A stretch of 43,948 nt of DNA from Deltaproteobacteria bacterium (GTDB lineage: Bacteria; Bdellovibrionota; FAC87; UBA2466): assembly GCA_016196825.1 (NCBI GenBank), contig JACPWY010000047.1:1-43948 (forward strand), given 5' to 3'. The notes under the pieces were generated by a model, which worked only from the letters and a program-made list of their open reading frames with translations, searched no databases and had not been told where the DNA came from. The position numbers were made by a program, and so were the translations under genes. This document shows, one piece after another, positions 7,941-16,553 of this stretch. Each line of letters opens with the position of its first letter. The stretch's first letter is position 1.

Positions 7941-8720
7941 TTACGCCGCGCAGCGCTTTTGGTAGTCGCCAATGATATCACCGGGAGAACCATCTCCCAC
8001 GACCTGGCCGTGATCCAGGCAGATCACGCGGTGGCAGAGGTGCCGCACAACGCCAAGGTCATGGCTGACGAATATCACCGTCTTTCCAGAGCGGGAGACG
8101 TCGTGGGATTTTTGCAGGCACTTCTTCTGGAAGTTGGCATCTCCTACCGCAAGGACCTCATCGATCATCAGGACGTCGGGGTTGAGATGGGCGGCGATCG
8201 CGAAGGCCAGCCGAACAAACATGCCTGACGAGTAACGTTTGACAGGTGTGTCGATGAATCTCTCCATCTCAGCAAAGGAGACGATCGCGTCAAACTGATT
8301 GAAGATCTCGCGGCGATTCATGCCAATGATGGCTCCATTGAGAAAAATATTCTCTCGGCCGGTCAGGTCAGGGTGGAATCCGGTGCCCACTTCCAGAAGC
8401 GACGAGACACGGCCTTTCAGAATCGCCTGGCCCTCGGTGGGTTCGGTGATACGAGAAAGAATCTTGAGGAGGGTCGATTTTCCAGAGCCGTTATTGCCGA
8501 TGATGCCCAGGATCTCACCACTTTTCATGGTAAAGCTGACGTCCTTGAGTGCCCAGAATTCGAGCTCGGGGCCTCCCCCGATCGGGGTGAGCTCCTCCTC
8601 ACGGCGAAGGGCTCTGAGCCAAGCTTTCTGAAACGCGTCGCGCAACGTGGTGGGCGTTTGTTGACCCAGGCGGTAACGTTTCGACAAACGGTGAACCTGC
8701 ACTTGTGAAGAGCAAGCCAT
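7941..8720 (-). CDS. Polysaccharide-export ABC transporter ATPase (Wzt/KpsT/TagH-like, 259 aa)
   Basis: ATP-hydrolysing subunit of an ABC-2 type exporter. It has Walker A GNNGSGKST (about 75-83), Q-loop region, the signature YSSGM, Walker B VLMIDEVLAVGD and the H-loop FVSHD. The insert around LEVGTGFHPDLTGREN is typical of O-antigen, capsule and teichoic-acid exporters. The extra C-terminal carbohydrate-binding domain of some Wzt proteins is absent. The ATG at 8720 follows GGAAGG, so the TTG one codon earlier is not needed. The partner permease is not in the window, which is unusual. The large palindrome 8782-8964 lies just upstream. Confidence 0.9.
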   Translation of the reverse strand: MACSSQVQVHRLSKRYRLGQQTPTTLRDAFQKAWLRALRREEELTPIGGGPELEFWALKDVSFTMKSGEILGIIGNNGSGKSTLLKILSRITEPTEGQAILKGRVSSLLEVGTGFHPDLTGRENIFLNGAIIGMNRREIFNQFDAIVSFAEMERFIDTPVKRYSSGMFVRLAFAIAAHLNPDVLMIDEVLAVGDANFQKKCLQKSHDVSRSGKTVIFVSHDLGVVRHLCHRVICLDHGQVVGDGSPGDIIGDYQKRCAA

Positions 8721-8781
8721 CAAAACCTTCCGAAGTTTGTATTGGAAAGAGGGGTCGAGAAAAGAGACCCATGACTTTTAT

Positions 8782-8964
8782 TCTAGAACGTATCTCATAA
8801 ATAGTTTCTACTCGGCCGGTCAAAAAGCCCAGACTCTTCGTCCTCCGCGTTCGGCTGCTCGACGTGCCCAGGGGGCACGCCTCCGCTGCCTCACTTGTGC
8901 GTCCTCGATTCTGGGCTTTTTGCCGCAGCCTCGCTACGAAACTATTTATGAGATACGTTCTAGA
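8782..8964. repeat. Large palindromic element E1 (arms plus conserved 72-bp core)
   Basis: Terminal arms at 8782-8807 and 8939-8964 are perfect 26-bp inverted copies starting TCTAGAACG. An inner pair at 8821-8833 and 8910-8922 is a perfect 13-bp inverted repeat (CAAAAAGCCCAGA). Between them, 8836-8907 is, on the minus strand, a 72-bp core 66/72 identical to that of E2. The core runs from CGAGGACGCACAAG to GGAGGACGAAG and contains the stem CGTGCCC/GGGCACG. The stretches just inside the arms (TTTCTACT and CGCTACGAAA) recur in E4. E1 sits between the pectin acetylesterase stop and the ABC ATPase start, both on the minus strand. Confidence 0.92.
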
Positions 8965-8988
8965 GGAAAATTACCACCAAGAGTAACG

Positions 8989-10110
8989 CTAGAGGTCGTC
9001 ATCGAGGGGGGAGTCATCCGCCGGGTACAGCAAATCGGCTGCCCTGACGGCGTGGTGGAGATCAGGCCTCGCGTTGTACATCGGTCGGTCTGCCACGAGA
9101 TCGGTTAGCCAGTTTGAGAGGGTGCCTCCCATCGATTTGATGTTGGTGATGTCCTTTCCGGTGTGGCAGTGGGTCGCAGTCTCGGTGAAAAACACGGCGG
9201 CGTTGGCACTCTTTCGCCCAATAGCGTTGTCGGCGATGTCGATTATGTTGTCGTGGACGATCCTTAAACCCACAGGCGAACCGACCGTGATCCCGAAAAA
9301 GGTCATGACGTTGTCCTGATAGCTCGAGATCAAACCAAAGCGAGTATCGGGAAATTCCGTGGTGTTGGCACGAACGACATCACCGAAATTATTGATATCG
9401 CGTCCGCTGAATCCTTCGCTCATGTGCTTATCCGCCCCCCAAGCCTCCATCAATTCGGCATAGGCGCTTGATCGGATGTGGGGCGGCTTGAATGGAAGTC
9501 CAGCGTCGCTCACGACGAATTTTTCAGAATCGGGAAAGGCCTTGCGGAAATTTCTCAGATGAAAAAAGGCGCCGATTCCACCTGCGCTGCACCCCATTAG
9601 AACGGCCTTCTTTGGTTGTGGCACGAGCTCTTGTGCCATCTTAAGGCTCAGTTGAACGTTGTTGTAGCCCGTGTGGTGGATCGTCATCGCCTTTTTGGCA
9701 TCGGTGTAGGAATTGGTGCGATCACCGATGAAGGCATCCCCCGTGCAATACGGAATGCTCATGATGTCGTACTCGCGAAAGGGATTGCCGGGACTCGCCA
9801 CATCATGGATGCCCTGGCCATCGTTCCACTCCACGGCTCTGACGACGCGAGAGAGCGGCCGGGCCATTCCGTTTCCGCAGCTCTTGCCGTTCCAGCAGGC
9901 TCCGCCGCCCTTCATGTAGACCATGAGGTTTGTGGCATGGGCGCGGTGAGTGAAAGTGACAAAGGCTGGAGTGCCATCAGCACATTGGGTGCCGGGCACC
10001 TCGATGAGGCACTCCCGATTTGCTGTGCAATGGTTAGGAATGTCCGCGAGACCGGCGAGTCCCCAAACCAGACCGGTGACGAGTGCAGTAACTCTAGCCA
10101 AATCCCCCAT
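8989..10110 (-). CDS. Pectin acetylesterase / Notum-like serine esterase (373 aa)
   Basis: Predicted secreted alpha/beta hydrolase that removes ester groups. It shows MKGGGACWNG (oxyanion-hole region), the nucleophile elbow GCSAGG, an Asp in VVSDAGLPF and a late catalytic His candidate in THCHTG. Six or more Cys suggest disulphides. The N-terminus (ARVTALVTGLVWGLAGLA) is a signal peptide. The family includes plant pectin acetylesterases and animal Notum, which removes fatty acyl groups from Wnt; bacterial substrates are mostly unknown. It follows ftsK by 67 bases, and its ribosome-binding site lies inside a hairpin (10111-10152). Confidence 0.85.
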   Translation of the reverse strand: MGDLARVTALVTGLVWGLAGLADIPNHCTANRECLIEVPGTQCADGTPAFVTFTHRAHATNLMVYMKGGGACWNGKSCGNGMARPLSRVVRAVEWNDGQGIHDVASPGNPFREYDIMSIPYCTGDAFIGDRTNSYTDAKKAMTIHHTGYNNVQLSLKMAQELVPQPKKAVLMGCSAGGIGAFFHLRNFRKAFPDSEKFVVSDAGLPFKPPHIRSSAYAELMEAWGADKHMSEGFSGRDINNFGDVVRANTTEFPDTRFGLISSYQDNVMTFFGITVGSPVGLRIVHDNIIDIADNAIGRKSANAAVFFTETATHCHTGKDITNIKSMGGTLSNWLTDLVADRPMYNARPDLHHAVRAADLLYPADDSPLDDDL

Positions 10111-10152
10111 ACGCCCCCTTATTGCCCTTACGTAAAGCAGTAATCGGGGCGT
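10111..10152 (-). promoter_or_regulatory. Hairpin enclosing the ribosome-binding site of the esterase gene
   Basis: Read on the minus strand, ACGCCCC (10152-10146) pairs with GGGGCGT (10117-10111), and the inner parts pair partially around TGC/GCA. The right arm contains the G-rich ribosome-binding site and abuts the ATG. The stem could lower translation, or act as a weak end for ftsK transcripts. No T-run follows. The regulatory reading is inference. Confidence 0.35.
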
Positions 10153-10177
10153 TCTTCCGGTGGCAATGCGCCCTGCG

Positions 10178-12241
10178 TTAGCCTTCCTCTGGCGGCATAA
10201 CTGTTGGAAATGAGATGTAATTTCTTGAGTGATCTTTCCCGCCCTTCACGTATTTGACCACTCGAGAGAGTTCCTCTTCGCTCACGAAACACCCGTGCAG
10301 ACGGCGTATTGGGACGGCGGGCTGAATCATCAAAGAATCACCGCGTCCCAGAAGGTCCTCGGCGCCACCCGTATCCAGTATAGTGCGCGAGTCGATTCCG
10401 GAGGGGACCTTGAAGGAAATACGGGATGGAATGTTGGCCTTGATGAGCCCGGTCACAACGTCTGTCGAGGGGCGCTGGGTGGCGATCACAAGGTGAATGC
10501 CGGCCGCTCGCGCCTTCTGCGCGAGCCGCGTGATCGCGATCTCGACGCGCTCGCCGCCCGACATCATGAGATCGGCGAGCTCGTCGACCACGATCACGAT
10601 GTAGGGGAAGCGATCCTTCTTATTTTTGGAATTAAAGGAGTCAATATTTTTGGAATTGGTCTGGGCCATCAGATGGTAGCGGCGCTCCATCTCTAGGACC
10701 GCCCAGGCGAGCGCATTGTACGCAACGGAGTTGTTGGTGATCACATTGGTGACAAGGTGAGGAAGTCCCTCAAACACCGAAAGCTCAAGCATCTTCGGGT
10801 CGACGAGGATCATGCGCAGATCCTGCGGACTGAGCCGATAGATGAGACTCATGATGAGTGAGTTGATAAAAACCGATTTACCGCTCCCGGTGGCGCCGGC
10901 GACGAGAAGGTGCGGCATGGCCGTGAGATCACCGAAGACCGGTTCGCCCGTTGTGCTCTTGCCGATGGCAATCGGAATCTTGAGCTTCTTCTCGTAAAAC
11001 TGATTGTTCGAGACGAGATCTTTCAGAGAGATCGTCTCGGTTTCGGGTCGCGGCACCTCAAATCCCACTACGGTTTTTCCCGGAATGGGCGCGACCACGC
11101 GCAACTCGCGAGTGCCCAGCACCACGCCAAGGTCATCTTGGAGGGCGGCAATCTTGCTCAGTTTCATGCCGGCGTTGGGCTTGTATTCGTAGGTGGTGAG
11201 CACAGGCCCCTGGGCGACAGCCGTGATGTCGCCGGTGATCTGGAACGAAAGAAGGTGCTCACAGAGCTTTTTCGAGAGTTCCTTCATCTCGCCTCTCGAC
11301 ATTTTCTTGGCTCCGCCGTCTCCGCCCTTGAGAAGGCGTGTGGAGGGCTCGGGATAGGAACTGTCATAAGGGATGAGTGGTTGAAATGTGAAATCGGGCT
11401 CGGCCCCCTTTTCACCGGTGCCACTCTCCTCAATTGGCTCGGAGGCTGCGCCGTCTTCCGAGTCTGCGGTCTCTTCTTCCTCGGTCTCTAAATTGACAGC
11501 GAGCGCGGCGGCGGAGTCGGCCTTCTTTTTTCGCGATTTTTTGGCGGCGGGCTTGGAGACGGTCTTTGGAGCAAAGGCGGGGGTGGCCTTGGCCGTGCTG
11601 GCCGGCTTCTCTTCTTCGATCTCTTCGTCACCAGTGTTTTCCTCCAGCTCTTCGTCGCGCAGGAGGTGCTGCACCCACTGGCTGATGAAGATCTTGGTGC
11701 TCATGATGAAGGTGATGACAAAGCCGGTGCTCACGATGAGAAGCGAGCCGGTCGTATTGAAATAATTCTGGAGAAAACTTCCGACGATTCGGCCGAGCCA
11801 ACCGCCTTGCAGCAGACTGGCTTCCGGGAGGCGATTCTGAAAAAAGAGATGGAGCGAAATAGAGAGCAGCACGGCCGCGATCGAGATGCCCAACCAGCGG
11901 ACAAACTGGGATTTCATCGGGATCCCGCGGAAGGCACAGTTGGCCATCCACACCGAAAGCAAAATGGACACGTATCCGGCGACACCAATCGTGCCAAGGA
12001 AGAATTCCGAGAGTACGGCGCCGACGATCCCCCCGAGGTTGGTCACGTGGGTGAGGCGGTGCTGGAAGAGCTGGAATGTGTCGATGGGGATGTAGGAGGT
12101 GAGTGAGATGACGAGGAAAATGCTGACCAGGCTGTAGATCCAGCCCCAGATCTCATTCCGCATTTGTGCGAGACCGGCCTCAGAGGATTCTTCCCTCTCT
12201 GGGTTAAAAAGACTCGCAATGGCTAGACGCAAACGCTCCAT
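10178..12241 (-). CDS. ftsK: DNA translocase FtsK, gamma domain absent (687 aa)
   Basis: Septal DNA pump that clears chromosomes at division. Several N-terminal membrane segments (from about residue 30, WGWIYSLVSIFLVISL onward) are followed by a Glu/Lys/Ala-rich linker (about 190-290) and the alpha/beta motor: Walker A VAGATGSGKSVF, Walker B VIVVDELADLMM, and LVIATQRPSTDVVTGLIK. The protein stops soon after the motor (RLHGCFVSEEELSRVV then about 25 residues). It lacks the winged-helix gamma domain that normally reads KOPS sites and contacts XerD. Only 67 bases separate the stop from the next gene, so no gamma fragment remains in another frame. The ATG at 12241 follows AGAGGG and is preferred to an upstream TTG. 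Confidence 0.9.
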   Translation of the reverse strand: MERLRLAIASLFNPEREESSEAGLAQMRNEIWGWIYSLVSIFLVISLTSYIPIDTFQLFQHRLTHVTNLGGIVGAVLSEFFLGTIGVAGYVSILLSVWMANCAFRGIPMKSQFVRWLGISIAAVLLSISLHLFFQNRLPEASLLQGGWLGRIVGSFLQNYFNTTGSLLIVSTGFVITFIMSTKIFISQWVQHLLRDEELEENTGDEEIEEEKPASTAKATPAFAPKTVSKPAAKKSRKKKADSAAALAVNLETEEEETADSEDGAASEPIEESGTGEKGAEPDFTFQPLIPYDSSYPEPSTRLLKGGDGGAKKMSRGEMKELSKKLCEHLLSFQITGDITAVAQGPVLTTYEYKPNAGMKLSKIAALQDDLGVVLGTRELRVVAPIPGKTVVGFEVPRPETETISLKDLVSNNQFYEKKLKIPIAIGKSTTGEPVFGDLTAMPHLLVAGATGSGKSVFINSLIMSLIYRLSPQDLRMILVDPKMLELSVFEGLPHLVTNVITNNSVAYNALAWAVLEMERRYHLMAQTNSKNIDSFNSKNKKDRFPYIVIVVDELADLMMSGGERVEIAITRLAQKARAAGIHLVIATQRPSTDVVTGLIKANIPSRISFKVPSGIDSRTILDTGGAEDLLGRGDSLMIQPAVPIRRLHGCFVSEEELSRVVKYVKGGKDHSRNYISFPTVMPPEEG

Positions 12242-12400
12242 CTCACCCTCTACACGCGTGCACACTTCGAGTGCGCGCCAGAGGGGGAGGTGCAATACTG
12301 GTGCCGCGGTCTCGGGTGGTAAGCTCACGCCTAAGAGGCATATTTTATTGCCCAATTACCCTCGTCGCCGATAGAGTAGAGGCTCAATTTGACGTCGAAA

Positions 12401-12417
12401 GTGACAGAATTTGTCAC
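12401..12417. promoter_or_regulatory. Palindrome in the ftsK / exchanger divergent region
   Basis: GTGACA and TGTCAC flank 5 bases (GAATT) in the 200-bp space between the divergent starts at 12241 and 12442. The symmetry and position suit a binding site for a dimeric regulator, but no cognate regulator is identified. Confidence 0.3.
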
Positions 12418-12441
12418 CGACTGTCGACCCATTGGGGACAC

Positions 12442-13599
12442 ATGGAATTGGCAGAGCTTTGGAGTTTGGCGGTAATTCTGGCGGCGGCCTTTGTGATCGG
12501 CTGGGCCGCCGAGACGGCGCAAACCTTCATACCGCAAGCGCTGGCGCTCAGCATCTTAGCTTGGCTCCAGACGCTTCCGGAATTTGCGGTCGAGGCCAAC
12601 ATTGCTTGGCATGGTCAACGCGAACTCATGATTGCCAACCTCACGGGCTCCCTCCGGCTCCTCGTGGGGCTCGGCTGGCCGATGATTTTTTTCACCCACT
12701 TTTTTTTCCAGGGGGTCCGCAAAAAAAAGGTGATCAATCACATCCAGCTCGAGGATCAGGACTTCTTAAGTGTGCTGTTTCTTTTCATTTCGGTGCTCTA
12801 CTTCATTGTGATCCTTTTTAAGCACAGCCTCTCCGTCATTGATTCAGCGGTTCTCTTCGCCATCTACATCGCTTACCTCCGTTATGTTCTCAAATTTCCG
12901 CCCGGTGGTGAGGAGAGCATCGAAGATCTGCCATGGATTGGTCGACAGATCCTGCGTTTTCGCCCGGGGTTTCGGGTCGCTGCGGTGATCTTGCTTTTTG
13001 CAGTGGGAGGGTGGGGCCTGTGGGTGAGCGTGGACCCCTTCGTTCACACACTTCAGCGGTGGGCCCTCAAGTGGGGGATCTCGAGCTTTGTGTTCATCCA
13101 GTGGGTGGCCCCGTTCCTTTCCGAATTTCCTGAAAAGCTCACGGCCTTCGATTGGGCCCGTCAGCCGCGAAAGGCTTCGATGGCCGTGATGAACATGGTG
13201 AACAGCAACATCAATCAGTGGACCATGCTCGCCGCCATGATTCCCATCGTCTTTAGCCTCTCGACTGGCCACTGGGAGATCGTCACCTTCACTCCATTGG
13301 CTTGGCACGAGCTCGCTCTCACCATTGCCCAGAGTTTTCTGGGGGGGCTGCTGCTTCTCGACCTTCAATTTTCGATCTGGGATGCGGCCCTGCTCTTTGT
13401 CCTTTGGTTGACCCAATTTGTTTGGGCCTCGGTGCGGGAAGAGATCCTTGGAGTCTATTTGATCTGGAGCGCCTGGGAACTCCTGATAATAGCCAGAGTA
13501 CTTCTCTCCGAACGGCGCCCGCCTCGGGCACTTGCTCTTTCGGTGCGGTTTCTCAAAGGGGAAAACGTCCTGGGCAACGGACCTAAGGGCTTAAAATAA
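12442..13599 (+). CDS. Sodium/calcium-exchanger-like membrane protein (385 aa)
   Basis: Predicted inner-membrane cation antiporter of the CaCA superfamily. Two inverted alpha-repeats are recognisable: alpha-1 LQTLPEFAVEANIAW followed by ANLTGSLR, and alpha-2 VAPFLSEFPEKLTAFDWA followed by MNMVNSNINQW. These carry the PE/SEFPE acids and the Asn/Ser residues that bind ions in the family. The rest is about ten hydrophobic segments with a basic cytoplasmic loop (GVRKKKVINH). The repeats deviate from the usual GN..GSN, so ion choice is uncertain. I start at ATG 12442 after TTGGGGA. The gene is divergent from ftsK. Confidence 0.75.
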   Translation: MELAELWSLAVILAAAFVIGWAAETAQTFIPQALALSILAWLQTLPEFAVEANIAWHGQRELMIANLTGSLRLLVGLGWPMIFFTHFFFQGVRKKKVINHIQLEDQDFLSVLFLFISVLYFIVILFKHSLSVIDSAVLFAIYIAYLRYVLKFPPGGEESIEDLPWIGRQILRFRPGFRVAAVILLFAVGGWGLWVSVDPFVHTLQRWALKWGISSFVFIQWVAPFLSEFPEKLTAFDWARQPRKASMAVMNMVNSNINQWTMLAAMIPIVFSLSTGHWEIVTFTPLAWHELALTIAQSFLGGLLLLDLQFSIWDAALLFVLWLTQFVWASVREEILGVYLIWSAWELLIIARVLLSERRPPRALALSVRFLKGENVLGNGPKGLK

Positions 13600-13693
13600 C
13601 GGTTCTATTTAACCTAGGCTTGTCCTTTTAGGGGATTGGGAGGATTCTAGGCGGTCTGGTGGTTGGGCGGATGAATTGTAGTGGAGGCTAACC

Positions 13694-14710
13694 ATGGTTG
13701 ATGCGCGCGGATTTTCGAGGGAACTGGCGGAGCTAGAGACGGCGTTGCTCCGGGGCAAACGGGTGCTCATCACCGCTCCGGGGAGCGCCGATGGCGACTC
13801 GGTGGGCGCCCAACTTGCCGTTCGAAAGATGATCCTCCACCGCTTTCCGACCCTCGAGGTCGTGATTCTCAACGACGAGCCGTATCCCCCGCGTTACACT
13901 TTCATGCCCGACTCTCAATTTGCCATGACCCCGGAGAGTTATGCGGCCACGGGCAAATCCAAGCAGTTTGATTTAGGAATCATCGTGGACGGTGGTCTAG
14001 ATCGCGCCGGGCGGGTGCGGGAAATTTTCGAGGCCTGTCACACGACGGTCTTTATTGATCATCACGCGGTGAGCGCCAAGTACAACTACAAGATCCGAAT
14101 TGTGGATCAGCACGCGGCCGCGACCACAGAGCTGGTTTTTCACCTGTCCCAAACCCCATTTTTCTCAACTCCGATCGATCATCATTTTGCCCAGCACATC
14201 TATTTGGGCTTGATTTTCGACACTGGCTTTTTCCGCCACTCCAATACCACTCCCGAGGTGATGGAGCTGGGTGCGCGTCTTCTCAAGACAGGCTTCGACT
14301 TCACGCGGGTCGGTGAGCGAGGGATGTTGGAGCGCACCTACGAGAGCCTGATGCTCATGTCACATACTCTGGCCCAGGCCCGTCTTTATGCTGACGGTCG
14401 AATCATTTGGGCGGGCATTAGCCAGGATACGTTGAAATCGTTCAAGGCCCATGAAGACGATCGCGAAGGGATTATCGATCATCTTTTTCTCACCCATGGG
14501 GTGGAGGTGGCAGTGCTGTTTTTTGAACTCCCAACTGGGCGGACGAAGATCTCGTTCCGTTCGCAGGGAGCCGTGGATGTTGCGAGTTTTGCCCGCGAAT
14601 TGACCGAACGGGGTGGCGGCCACAAGAAGGCTGCCGGGGCGAATCTGGAAACACCTTTGAAGGATGTTCCTGATCTGGTGCTTCCGCGTTTGGCTGCGAA
14701 ATTGGCGTAG
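13694..14710 (+). CDS. DHH/DHHA1 phosphoesterase, NrnA-like (338 aa)
   Basis: Predicted Mn-dependent nuclease of the oligoribonuclease/pAp-phosphatase type that recycles short RNA or nucleotide fragments in the cytoplasm. Motifs in order are ITAPGSADGDSVGA (about 26-39), IIVDGG, the namesake FIDHH (about 121-125), GLIFDTGFFRH, and the DHHA1 glycine motif GGGHKKAAGA near the C-terminus. In motif I the usual His of H..PDGD is replaced (AP in its place), so one metal ligand may be missing. The ATG follows GTGGAGG with 7-base spacing. A secreted protein and a glycosyltransferase follow on the same strand. Confidence 0.85.
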   Translation: MVDARGFSRELAELETALLRGKRVLITAPGSADGDSVGAQLAVRKMILHRFPTLEVVILNDEPYPPRYTFMPDSQFAMTPESYAATGKSKQFDLGIIVDGGLDRAGRVREIFEACHTTVFIDHHAVSAKYNYKIRIVDQHAAATTELVFHLSQTPFFSTPIDHHFAQHIYLGLIFDTGFFRHSNTTPEVMELGARLLKTGFDFTRVGERGMLERTYESLMLMSHTLAQARLYADGRIIWAGISQDTLKSFKAHEDDREGIIDHLFLTHGVEVAVLFFELPTGRTKISFRSQGAVDVASFARELTERGGGHKKAAGANLETPLKDVPDLVLPRLAAKLA

Positions 14711-14751
14711 TCTCCCTTGAGGGGAGTGTGGATTATGGTAGATTCCGTTTT

Positions 14752-15276
14752 ATGAGGTTGGCCTTTTTCATTCTGGCCTTGATGGTTTTTCCGGCTCTCG
14801 CCGTGCAGGTGGTGGGCGAGGCGGTTCTCTCAAATTTCTTGGAACTGGATTCTGAGCTCCCCATCGGGGCCTGCACTGAGGTGCGCCTTGGGCAGGGGAA
14901 AGAGCTCGCCATCTACAAAGACTTCACGTTGCTGGGCATGATTGAGATCGATCCCGTCGGAGGCGATCGGATCAAGGAAAGGCCGCTCTTGGGGAGTTTC
15001 ACGGGAGTGCTTTTTCTCAATCGGCTCGGGCCGGAGCGGCGGCTTAAGAATCTGGGGATCTTGGTGGACGTCGTGGGCCAGGATAAGAAGGCGAAGGCCG
15101 GCCCGGAGAGCTTCTTTGCTCCGGTCATGCTGTGCGGTGAGAACGCCTACTCTGGGTTTCTAGGCTATTTTGACGTTGAGGCTCTGCGATTGGCGAAAGA
15201 GGATTCTTATAGTGATTCCTTGCCGCCCTCGACGAGTGGAAACAAGATTCCGCGACTTCGCCCTGACCTGAATTGA
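14752..15276 (+). CDS. Secreted protein of unknown function (174 aa)
   Basis: The protein begins with a typical signal peptide (MRLAFFILALMVFPALAV). The mature part of about 155 residues has two Cys (GACTEV and VMLCGE) that could form a disulphide, and looks beta-rich. A GTG eight codons upstream (14728) is an alternative start, but sits too close to its GGGGAG. The TGA stop overlaps the TTG start of the glycosyltransferase (TTGA), linking the two in one operon. No family is recognised. Confidence 0.65.
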   Translation: MRLAFFILALMVFPALAVQVVGEAVLSNFLELDSELPIGACTEVRLGQGKELAIYKDFTLLGMIEIDPVGGDRIKERPLLGSFTGVLFLNRLGPERRLKNLGILVDVVGQDKKAKAGPESFFAPVMLCGENAYSGFLGYFDVEALRLAKEDSYSDSLPPSTSGNKIPRLRPDLN

Positions 15277-16553
15277 AATCTTTCGTTATCAACTTGATCT
15301 CGGATCGCGAAAGCGGGCTGGGGATCTTCACGGCCGCCGACCGAGTGCGTCTCGCGTTGGAGGCGAGCGAGATTTCGTTGAGGCATTTCGATGTTTCTGA
15401 GGTGAAGAGACCTCTTGAGGGCGTGAACTTGATTCACATCAACCCCGAGGGGGTGATGGCGTTGATGGATCGGGTTCCGGAGTTCAGGTATTCGGTGAAT
15501 CTCGCCTATTGGAATTGGGAACTGCCCCACTTCCCCGCAAGTTGGCTTCCTGCGCTCGAGTGGATGGATGGAGTGATCGTGCCTTCGACCTTCACGGCGA
15601 AGAGTTTGCGGAATGCGGGGATTCCCGTTCGAGTCGTTCCCTATTGTGTGAAAGAGATCGGAGCGCGATCGCTGCGGGCCGAGTTGGGTTTTGCCAGGAA
15701 CGATTTTGTTTTTTACTTCACTTTCGATGGACGGTCCTTTCCACAGCGGAAGAATCCTCGGGCCGTCCTTGAGGCCTTTGAGGTGGCCCGAGAAAGGTTC
15801 CCGCAGCTCAGGCTTTTGGTGAAGAGTGTACACTTCGATGAGATTGAGCCGTGCCTGAGAGTTTGGCTAGGGACGAAAAAAAACGCGCCTGGGGTGTTGT
15901 GGATCGATGGACTGCGAGGCGTCGATTTTATGGACTCCCTCATGGCCTCCTGTGATGCCTACGTTTCGCTTCATGGCTCGGAGGGGTGGGGGCTTCCGAT
16001 CTTTGATGCCTTCTCCCTGGGGTTGCCCACAATTTTGACCGGCTACTCGGGGCCGATGGATTTTGCGACACGAGAAAACTCGATTCTGATTGATGCTCGG
16101 CTGTCACCACTGAAAAGGGGAGCGGGCCCGTATCAAGTGGGTGCGCCGGTGGCGTTGGTCGATCCCGCAGAGGCGGCTCGCGCGATGGTGAGGCTGGCCA
16201 GCGATCCGGGCCTGGCCAGAAACCTGGGGGCGAGGGCGAAAAGGGATATGACCGCGCTCTCGGTCCAAGCGGTGGGACAGAGGCTCTCTGCGACTCTTTC
16301 GGAGGTTGTGGGCGAGCTCTTGGCGCAGCCGGTGTTTAAACCGCGGGCCATGCTCCGCGAGGAGGGGGGGATTCTTGCCGAAGAGGCGGCCGATTCAGTT
16401 TGGAGTGTGGAACCGGGTGAACGTTGGCGCCTTTTGCGCCGTGGGCTTTATGGAGTCATTAATAGAACGTTGGGGTGCGAGAATCGGCGCCAGGTCGTGG
16501 CTTTGCGGAAGTTGGAGGATCGCCTGAGGACCCTTAGGCCGCCATCTTCATGA
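15273..16553 (+). CDS. GT4-family glycosyltransferase (426 aa)
   Basis: Predicted GT-B retaining transferase. The N-terminal domain begins FVINLISDRESGLG. The C-terminal Rossmann domain has the donor-sugar motif SLHGSEGWGLPIFDAFSLG (E-x7-E type) followed by GLPTILTGYSGPMDF. About 60 residues beyond the GT domain form a charged tail. The start is TTG, overlapping the previous stop; the reading frame and conserved N-terminus support it despite no ribosome-binding site. The 3' end overlaps the convergent FHA-GGDEF gene by 20 bases. It resembles enzymes that place a sugar on cell-surface polymers or proteins; the substrate is unknown. Confidence 0.85.
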   Translation: MKSFVINLISDRESGLGIFTAADRVRLALEASEISLRHFDVSEVKRPLEGVNLIHINPEGVMALMDRVPEFRYSVNLAYWNWELPHFPASWLPALEWMDGVIVPSTFTAKSLRNAGIPVRVVPYCVKEIGARSLRAELGFARNDFVFYFTFDGRSFPQRKNPRAVLEAFEVARERFPQLRLLVKSVHFDEIEPCLRVWLGTKKNAPGVLWIDGLRGVDFMDSLMASCDAYVSLHGSEGWGLPIFDAFSLGLPTILTGYSGPMDFATRENSILIDARLSPLKRGAGPYQVGAPVALVDPAEAARAMVRLASDPGLARNLGARAKRDMTALSVQAVGQRLSATLSEVVGELLAQPVFKPRAMLREEGGILAEEAADSVWSVEPGERWRLLRRGLYGVINRTLGCENRRQVVALRKLEDRLRTLRPPSS

